This document shows, piece by piece, positions 7,104-11,595 of a DNA stretch of 11,595 nucleotides. The notes under the pieces are model-generated. The model saw only the letters and a program-made list of their open reading frames with translations. It was not told where the DNA came from and did no database searches. Made by a program: the position numbers and the translations under genes. Where the stretch lies: assembly GCA_016776705.1 (NCBI GenBank), contig JADHSW010000082.1, positions 1-11,595 of the forward strand, written 5' to 3'. The stretch's first letter is position 1; each line of letters begins with the position of its first letter. The DNA is from Rhodospirillales bacterium (GTDB lineage Bacteria > Pseudomonadota > Alphaproteobacteria > Rhodospirillales > JABHCV01).

Positions 7104-7586
7104 ATGACCATAAAACCCGGCGACAGCATCCCATCGGCGACCCTATACATGATGGCCGCAGATGGCCCGACTTCCGCTTCGACGGAGGATCTTTTCAAAG
7201 GCAAGAAGGTCGCCCTGTTCGGCCTTCCGGGCGCTTTCACACCCACCTGTTCGGCCCAGCATGTTCCCGGCTACCTTGAAAACGCGGCGGCGCTGAAAGA
7301 AAAAGGCATCGATTCCATTATTTGTCTTTCCGTAAACGATGCTTTCGTCATGGGAGCCTGGGGGAAGGATCAGGGCGTGGGCGATGAAATCATAATGGCT
7401 GCCGACGGCTCTGCATTATTCAGCAAGGCGATGGGCCTGGACATGGATTTGACAGAACGTGGCATGGGCGTGCGTTGCCAGCGTTTTTCGATGATCGTCG
7501 ATGACGGTGTCGTCAGCGTGCTCAACCACGAACCCCCCGGTGAATTCCGCATCAGCAGCGCCGAGACCATGCTTGAGCAGCTTTAG
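7104..7586 (+). CDS. Type II (Prx5-like) peroxiredoxin
   Basis: A thiol peroxidase that reduces hydrogen peroxide and organic hydroperoxides, 160 residues, cytoplasmic (no signal peptide). The peroxidatic site is PGAFTPTC49S, the standard Prx5/type II motif. C74 in SIICLSVNDAFVM sits where plant type II peroxiredoxins carry their resolving cysteine (25 residues after the peroxidatic one), so an intramolecular disulfide cycle is likely. A third cysteine, C125, lies in GVRCQRFSMIVDDGVV, where I would usually expect a Ser or similar. The protein ends without a fused glutaredoxin domain, so it needs a separate reductant such as glutaredoxin or thioredoxin. AAAGGCAG lies 5 nt before the ATG. It follows the DsbD-like gene in the same direction by 84 bp and is closed by a strong terminator. 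The DsbD-like protein acts in the periplasm, so a direct electron link is not implied. Confidence 0.93.
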   Translation: MTIKPGDSIPSATLYMMAADGPTSASTEDLFKGKKVALFGLPGAFTPTCSAQHVPGYLENAAALKEKGIDSIICLSVNDAFVMGAWGKDQGVGDEIIMAADGSALFSKAMGLDMDLTERGMGVRCQRFSMIVDDGVVSVLNHEPPGEFRISSAETMLEQL

Positions 7587-7595
7587 AAGACAAAA

Positions 7596-7627
7596 AAAAT
7601 GCCACGGCCTTTCAGCCGTGGCATTTT
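7596..7627. terminator. Perfect 13-bp hairpin, bidirectional rho-independent terminator
   Basis: AAAATGCCACGGC (7596-7608) and GCCGTGGCATTTT (7615-7627) are exact reverse complements around a CTTTCA loop. A-runs on the left (7592-7599) give U-tracts on the minus transcript, and TTTT ends the plus transcript. The hairpin lies 9 bp after the peroxiredoxin stop and 27 bp beyond the stop of the convergent small gene, so it can end both. Confidence 0.92.
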
Positions 7628-7654
7628 CAATTTCAATAAACTATTACAGCGATA

Positions 7655-7846
7655 CTAGATCGAGCAGCTCATATCCTGTCCACAGCACATGGGAGATTTG
7701 ATTTTACCGTGGTCGTTGGGGCATTTGGAAACTTGCACTTCGGCGCCGTCTGGCAGGGACAGCGTATCGTTGACCAGGGGAGCGTCACATTTGCCACACG
7801 TTGCATTCACGCTCATTCCGCATTTTTCACATTCGTAAGTCGCCAT
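7655..7846 (-). CDS. Small cysteine-rich zinc-ribbon-like protein, function unknown
   Basis: A 63-residue acidic-to-neutral soluble protein with eight cysteines: C6, C9, C17, C20, C42, C54, C55 and C61, plus H46. It starts with CEKC and CGKC knuckles 7 residues apart, which could hold one zinc (rubredoxin/zinc-ribbon-like). The distal C42-PNDH46, C54C55G and C61 could form a second site. A longer in-frame start at 7900 would add 18 residues (a His-rich, low-hydrophobicity stretch). I prefer the ATG at 7846 because AGGAAA precedes it by about 9 nt and the Cys-rich fold starts immediately after. I do not recognise a named function, although similar uncharacterised short proteins seem familiar. 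It converges on the peroxiredoxin gene across the shared terminator and is divergent from the GMC oxidoreductase gene. A metal-binding or thiol-redox accessory role is a guess from composition and neighbours only. Confidence 0.85.
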   Translation of the reverse strand: MATYECEKCGMSVNATCGKCDAPLVNDTLSLPDGAEVQVSKCPNDHGKIKSPMCCGQDMSCSI

Positions 7847-8004
7847 TTGTTTATTTTCCTGTTCAGGTTGATGGTGATGGGCTGGACGGCAATATACCAA
7901 CCCTTATTAGAATCATTCAAGGCCGCAAATCATCACGCTTGAATACTTTCCCGTTTTAGGCTCAATGGTGACCTTATGTCGCATCGAATGGAAAGATTCA
8001 GGCC
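7847..8004. promoter_or_regulatory. Divergent intergenic region between the Cys-rich gene and the GMC oxidoreductase
   Basis: This 158-bp region must contain the start signals of two divergent genes. I see the AGGAAA ribosome site of the minus-strand gene. I see no strong ribosome site for the plus-strand gene (only AAAGA and CAGG fragments before ATG 8005). No convincing promoter pair or operator-like palindrome was found. Confidence 0.4.
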
Positions 8005-9615
8005 ATGGAAGAATACGACTACATCATCGTCGGCGCAGGTTCGGCCGGTTGTGTGCTGGCTGAGCGTCTGTCACGGGATGGCGAGCACCGAATCCTGATT
8101 CTGGAGGCTGGCGGCAGCGACCGCAGACTATGGATCAAACTTCCCATTGGTTACGGCAAGACTTTCTATGACGAGCGTATAAACTGGAAATATGAGACGG
8201 AACCCGACCACGCCTTCAATGGCCGCAAGGGGTATTGGCCCCGCGGCAAGGTTCTGGGCGGCTCCAGTTCAATCAATGCGCTGGTATACTGCCGTGGCCT
8301 GCCTGAAGATTTTGACGACTGGCGCGACGCGGGCGCTCAGGGTTGGGCATGGGAAGACGTGCGCCCCCACTTCGAGGCGATTGAGCGCCATATCGCAGCC
8401 GATGGCAGCGTTACCGGTGATGGCCCCTTGTGGATCACCGACGTAAGAGAGCGAACCCACCGGGTAAACCGTCATTTTTTCAATGCCGCCAGGGAAATCG
8501 GCTTTTCACAGACCGACGATTTTAACGCCGCCCAGCCCGAAGGGGTTGGACATTACCGTATCACCACCCGCAATGGCATCCGTTGTTCGGCGGCAGATGC
8601 GTTCCTGCGTCCGGCATTGCGACGGGCTAACGTTTCCCTGATTTCCAGAGTCATGGTTCACCGCATCACCTTTGAGGGACGCCGGGCAACAGGTGTCGAC
8701 TTTCGCAGGGATGGCCAACAGGTGCAAATTCGCGCCCGCAAGGAAGTCATTTCAAGCGCTGGTTCCGTCAACTCGCCCAAGCTGTTGCAATTGTCCGGGG
8801 TTGGCCCGGGAAGCCTGTTGCGCAATCAGGGTATTGAGGTTGTCGTTGATAACCCTCACGTGGGAGGCGGATTGCAGGATCATACGGCGGTGACCTATTT
8901 CTACAAGGCCACCGAGCCGACCCTGAATTCGGAGTTGCTTCCCTGGTTGGGCAAGGTAAGGGCGGGTATGAAATATGTTCTGGCCCGGCGGGGACCGTTG
9001 AGTTTAAGCGTAAATCAGTGCGGCGGATTTGTCAGGTCCACCCCCGATGCGGTGCGACCTGATATGCAGCTTTATTTCAATCCGCTGTCCTATACCACCG
9101 CCCCGGCGGGAAAGCGGCCACTGGTCACCCCGGATCCCTTTCCCGGTTTTCAGATCAGCTCACAACCGTGCCGTCCAACCAGTCAGGGGCGCATCGATAT
9201 CCAATCCCCGGACCCGGACATCGCCCCGAAAATTGAAACCAATTATCTGTCAACCGGCAAAGACCTTGATGATGTGGTCGCCGCCGGACATCTCATTCAA
9301 TCCCTTGTGCAAACAGACGCCCTGAAAACCCTGATTGCCGAACCGGTTGGCGAGGACGTGACGACGTATAGCGATGAAGACATTGTCGAGGATTTCCGCG
9401 CGCGCAGCGGCACTGTGTTTCATCCCGTATCGACCTGCAAGATGGGAAAAGCGCAATCAGACAGTGTCGTCGATTCAGATATGAAGGTTCATGGCCTGAC
9501 GGGAATACGCATTGTCGATGCCTCTGTCTTCCCCAACATCACATCCGGCAATACCAATGCACCGACCCTGATGCTGGCCCATAAGGTGGCGGATGCCATT
9601 TTACGCGACGCCTGA
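8005..9615 (+). CDS. GMC-family FAD-dependent oxidoreductase (choline/alcohol dehydrogenase-like)
   Basis: A flavoprotein that should oxidise an alcohol to an aldehyde, 536 residues, without signal peptide. The N-terminal FAD dinucleotide fold is VGAGSAG at residues 9-15, ending at the ILEAG acidic strand. GMC signature 1 is GKVLGGSSSINALVYCRG starting at residue 81. Signature 2 is SAGSVNSPKLLQLSGVGP starting at 251. The catalytic pair is H473 in VFHPVSTCKMG and N516 in SGNTNAP. Length is standard for BetA and the AlkJ-type alcohol dehydrogenases, and the sequence reads closer to the generic AlkJ-like group than to choline dehydrogenase proper. Substrate is unassigned. No betaine aldehyde dehydrogenase or BetI regulator gene is visible nearby, which argues against a choline operon. 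An in-frame stop at 7969 and the absence of other starts fix ATG 8005. It converges on rnhA with 9 bp between stops. Confidence 0.93.
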   Translation: MEEYDYIIVGAGSAGCVLAERLSRDGEHRILILEAGGSDRRLWIKLPIGYGKTFYDERINWKYETEPDHAFNGRKGYWPRGKVLGGSSSINALVYCRGLPEDFDDWRDAGAQGWAWEDVRPHFEAIERHIAADGSVTGDGPLWITDVRERTHRVNRHFFNAAREIGFSQTDDFNAAQPEGVGHYRITTRNGIRCSAADAFLRPALRRANVSLISRVMVHRITFEGRRATGVDFRRDGQQVQIRARKEVISSAGSVNSPKLLQLSGVGPGSLLRNQGIEVVVDNPHVGGGLQDHTAVTYFYKATEPTLNSELLPWLGKVRAGMKYVLARRGPLSLSVNQCGGFVRSTPDAVRPDMQLYFNPLSYTTAPAGKRPLVTPDPFPGFQISSQPCRPTSQGRIDIQSPDPDIAPKIETNYLSTGKDLDDVVAAGHLIQSLVQTDALKTLIAEPVGEDVTTYSDEDIVEDFRARSGTVFHPVSTCKMGKAQSDSVVDSDMKVHGLTGIRIVDASVFPNITSGNTNAPTLMLAHKVADAILRDA

Positions 9616-9624
9616 GCCTGAAAT

Positions 9625-10068
9625 TCAATTGCCTTGATAAGGTGTCATGCCCTGGCGTGCCAATTCGTCCGCGCGTTCGTTTTCGGGGTTTCCGGCGTGG
9701 CCCTTGACCCAGTGCCATTCTACATCGTGCGGGGCCAGGGCCGCTTCCAGGCGTTTCCACAGGTCCTCGTTCTTGACGGGCTTTCTGGCTGCCGTCTTCC
9801 AACCGTTGCGCTTCCAGTTGTGAATCCACTTGGTGATGCCGTCACGAACGTAGGTGCTGTCCGTGTACAGGTCGACCGCAACGCCCCGCTTCAATGACTC
9901 CAGTCCCATGATAGCGGCCATCAGTTCCATACGGTTGTTGGTGGTTTCAAACTCGCCCTCACACAGTTCCTTCTCGTGGTCGTTCCACAGCATCAACACG
10001 CCCCAGCCACCGGGACCGGGGTTGCCCGAGCAAGCGCCATCTGTATAAAGTTGTACCCGTTCACTCAT
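9625..10068 (-). CDS. rnhA: Ribonuclease HI
   Basis: Cleaves the RNA strand of RNA-DNA hybrids in the cytoplasm, removing R-loops and primer RNA. The 147-residue protein carries the full catalytic set at the same numbers as the E. coli enzyme: D10 (YTDGACSGNPGPGGWG), E48 (NNRMELMAA), D70 (LYTDSTYV), H124 (KGHAGNPENERAD) and D134. The basic handle region (WIHNWKRNGWKTAARKPVKN, about residues 81-100) is present, so this is a classical long RNase HI. There is no N-terminal hybrid-binding domain. It is the second gene after thrB: the thrB stop is 9 bp before the rnhA start, and GGAG at the thrB stop may serve as ribosome site with rather long spacing (about 12 nt). Its stop lies 9 bp from that of the convergent GMC gene, with no obvious terminator between. 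Confidence 0.97.
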   Translation of the reverse strand: MSERVQLYTDGACSGNPGPGGWGVLMLWNDHEKELCEGEFETTNNRMELMAAIMGLESLKRGVAVDLYTDSTYVRDGITKWIHNWKRNGWKTAARKPVKNEDLWKRLEAALAPHDVEWHWVKGHAGNPENERADELARQGMTPYQGN

Positions 10069-10077
10069 TCAGGGAAA

Positions 10078-11049
10078 TTACTCCAGCCCATAGGCGCCAG
10101 GACCACTGACACCTTGATGAAATTTCAGTTTTTCAAGGTATTCCAGCGGGTTTTTCGGCGTCACAAGGGCGTCTTTTGGGGTATTCAGCCAGTCATACAA
10201 ACGGGTCAGCAAAAAGCGCATGGCGCTGCCACGGGCCAGCAGGGGCAAGGCGGCAAGTTCGGCGTCGGAAAAATCACGTACCTTCCGATAAGACGTAAGC
10301 ATGCGCCGCGCCTTAGTGACATTGAAGCTGCCGTCCGCTTCAAAACACCAGGCATTCAGGCAGATGGCGATGTCATAGGCGAAGACATCGTTGCAGGCGA
10401 AGTAAAAATCGATCAGTCCGGAAAGCTCGCCGCGGCGAAAAAAGATGTTGTCTGGAAACAGGTCGGCATGAATGACCCCATAAGGAAGGCCCGCGTCCTT
10501 GCGCGGCCAACCCGCTTCAAGGGCGTCCAGTTCATCCGCCAGAAACCCTGCCAAACCCGGCTGAATTTCGTTCGCCCGCTCGCCGGAAGCCTGCAGGAGG
10601 TTGCGCCATGAATCAACCGACAGGGCGTTAGGGCGCTTGATGTCGAAGTCCGCCCCCGCAAGATGCATTTTCGCCATGGCTTCGCCAACCCCGGCGCAAT
10701 GATCGGGCATGATGCGACGCGGCCACATGCCTTCAAGAAAGCTGATAATCGCCGCGTAACGCCCGCACAGTGTCCCCAGGGATTGCCCCTTTCCATCTTC
10801 CAGCGGGGTCGGGCAAGGAATACCTTTTTGCGCCAAATGCCCCATCAGGCCAAGGAAGAAGGGCAGGTCATCCGGATTCACCCGCTTTTCATAAAGGGTC
10901 AGGATGAAAGAGCCGGTTTCGGTGGTCAGCAGGTAGTTGGAATTTTCCACCCCCTCGGCGATGCCCTTGCACGAGGTCACCTCGCCGATTCCATAACCGG
11001 CGACGAAAGCGATTAATTCCTCGTCAGATACTTCTGTGTAAACAGCCAT
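10078..11049 (-). CDS. thrB: Homoserine kinase, type II (aminoglycoside-phosphotransferase-like fold)
   Basis: Phosphorylates homoserine to O-phosphohomoserine with ATP, the penultimate step of threonine synthesis, in the cytoplasm. The 323-residue protein belongs to the APH-like ThrB type found in alphaproteobacteria and pseudomonads, not the GHMP-kinase type of E. coli. An N-lobe with GIAEGVENSNYLLTTETGSF (about residues 29-48) corresponds to the nucleotide-binding strands. The catalytic loop is H194-A-D196-LFPD-N201, and the metal-binding Asp is D214 in LIDFYFACND. The C-terminal helices include the GSAMRFLLTRLYDWLNTP stretch characteristic of this type. Length matches the family (about 315-325). 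GAAGGTGG lies 4 nt upstream of the ATG. It is the first visible gene of a thrB-rnhA operon. In many alphaproteobacteria ispH lies just upstream; here a divergent gene sits there instead. Confidence 0.95.
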   Translation of the reverse strand: MAVYTEVSDEELIAFVAGYGIGEVTSCKGIAEGVENSNYLLTTETGSFILTLYEKRVNPDDLPFFLGLMGHLAQKGIPCPTPLEDGKGQSLGTLCGRYAAIISFLEGMWPRRIMPDHCAGVGEAMAKMHLAGADFDIKRPNALSVDSWRNLLQASGERANEIQPGLAGFLADELDALEAGWPRKDAGLPYGVIHADLFPDNIFFRRGELSGLIDFYFACNDVFAYDIAICLNAWCFEADGSFNVTKARRMLTSYRKVRDFSDAELAALPLLARGSAMRFLLTRLYDWLNTPKDALVTPKNPLEYLEKLKFHQGVSGPGAYGLE

Positions 11050-11157
11050 AGTCCACCTTCAGGTTCCAATCTCACTCATACGGAACGGGGACTTATCTGG
11101 CAAGAACTGCTTCTTGTCTTGTCTAAAGCGAGCGCAAGCGCGATATTTCAGATAATC
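11050..11157. promoter_or_regulatory. Divergent intergenic region upstream of thrB and the peptidoglycan-binding gene
   Basis: This 108-bp region must drive both genes. A weak plus-strand promoter candidate is TTGTCT (11119-11124), a 17-nt spacer, then GATATT (11142-11147); each hexamer matches four of six consensus bases. It would place the transcript start only a few bases before ATG 11158, giving a very short or no leader, which agrees with the lack of a visible ribosome site there. A weak GTTCC/GGAAC inverted repeat lies around 11063-11086. Confidence 0.3.
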
Positions 11158-11595
11158 ATGAAATTCCTTTTTGTCATAGGCTTTATCGCCGTCCTGATGG
11201 CCCTGCCCGCAAGCGGGTCGATTGCTGCCCGGGCCAAGGATAAGTTACCGATCGGCATCACGGATCCGCTCGAACTGCCCGCAATAAATGCGACCGTAAA
11301 AAGGGTACAGCAGGCATTGAGCGACGCCGGCTACTATAAAGGCGATATTGATGGTCGCTTTAACGAGGCGACAGACAAGGCCATTCGCACTTATCAACGC
11401 CGTGAAGGCCTGCCCCAGGATGGTATCGCCAGCAAGGAGCTGGCTGTCCACGTCGAAACAAGCTCCAAGGTTCAATCGCTGTTGAAACAGTTGCAAAGCC
11501 AGCGCCTGAGCAAAATGAAGGCGGCGCGAAAAGCCTTGCTGGCCAGACCCGAGACCCGGGATCTGATTATTGATCCGAAAAAGCAGAATCAGACG
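11158..11595 (+). CDS. Exported peptidoglycan-binding domain protein, 3'-truncated
   Basis: A reading frame starting at ATG 11158 stays open to the right edge, giving 146 visible residues. Residues 1-24 form a signal peptide (MKFLFVIGFIAVLMALPASG, with likely cleavage near SIAA-RA). Residues about 44-97 form a PG_binding_1 domain: a VKRVQQALSDAGYYKGDIDG opening, then FNEATDKAIRTYQRREGLPQ and DG. This is the small three-helix fold that binds cell-wall peptidoglycan in many hydrolases and secreted proteins. After it comes a charged helical stretch (about 100-146, rich in Lys, Gln and Arg) leading into an unseen C-terminal part. A catalytic domain, for example an L,D-transpeptidase, amidase, caspase-like or trypsin-like domain, could follow, but nothing visible decides. 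No clear ribosome site precedes the ATG, and no alternative upstream start stands out. It diverges from thrB. Domain call is good; overall function unknown because of truncation. Confidence 0.82.
   Translation, partial: MKFLFVIGFIAVLMALPASGSIAARAKDKLPIGITDPLELPAINATVKRVQQALSDAGYYKGDIDGRFNEATDKAIRTYQRREGLPQDGIASKELAVHVETSSKVQSLLKQLQSQRLSKMKAARKALLARPETRDLIIDPKKQNQT

Noticed and set aside
7847..7900. Longer start (ATG at 7900) for the Cys-rich small protein
   Set aside because: It adds 18 residues with no fold signal, and the AGGAAA ribosome site is placed for the ATG at 7846.
9631..9641. CCTTGATAAGG palindrome inside the end of rnhA as a terminator for the GMC gene
   Set aside because: The stem is only 4 bp with a 3-nt loop and no following T-run, so it is too weak to call.
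9976..10611. A 211-codon plus-strand open frame across the thrB-rnhA junction
   Set aside because: It overlaps two genes with complete catalytic motifs on the opposite strand and has no domain of its own.
11245..11496. An 83-codon minus-strand open frame near the right edge
   Set aside because: The plus-strand frame from 11158 encodes a signal peptide and a clear peptidoglycan-binding domain over the same bases; the minus frame shows nothing recognisable.

Overview
The window looks like a chromosomal segment of an alphaproteobacterium, most likely a Rhodospirillales-type lineage. The reasons are a moderately GC-rich composition, the type II homoserine kinase thrB directly followed by rnhA (an arrangement I know from alphaproteobacteria), a DsbD/ScsB-type protein and a plant-like type II peroxiredoxin. 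The placement rests on family recognition and gene order, not on a search. I see no transposase, integrase, CRISPR array, tRNA or rRNA.

Layout. Positions 1-4054 (+) hold three genes of a complex iron-sulfur molybdoenzyme in the order B-C-A. These are a 5'-truncated four-cluster ferredoxin subunit, an NrfD/PsrC-type membrane quinone subunit, and an 842-residue Tat-exported molybdopterin catalytic subunit. Electrons should pass between the quinone pool, the NrfD subunit, the ferredoxin and the molybdenum site facing the periplasm. The substrate cannot be read from the sequence; polysulfide, thiosulfate, arsenic and selenium oxyanions all remain open. Positions 4064-4639 (-) encode a YqgE/AlgH protein that converges on the operon with a 9-bp gap. 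A 217-bp divergent region follows.

Positions 4857-7900 form a thiol-redox neighbourhood. It contains a 720-residue DsbD/ScsB-type transmembrane thiol reductase (+) with a short Thr-Ala tandem repeat at its C-terminus, a type II peroxiredoxin (+), and a strong perfect hairpin that can terminate transcription from both sides. It ends with a 63-residue protein (-) containing eight cysteines.

Positions 8005-9615 (+) encode a GMC-family FAD alcohol dehydrogenase. It converges, again with a 9-bp gap, on the thrB-rnhA operon (11049-9625, -). A divergent gene starting at 11158 encodes an exported peptidoglycan-binding protein that runs off the right edge.

The most interesting points are the unassigned B-C-A molybdoenzyme operon, the small Cys-rich protein next to two thiol-redox genes, and the unusual translation start of the DsbD gene. 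Most of the rest is housekeeping. No gene-free stretch exceeds 300 bases.
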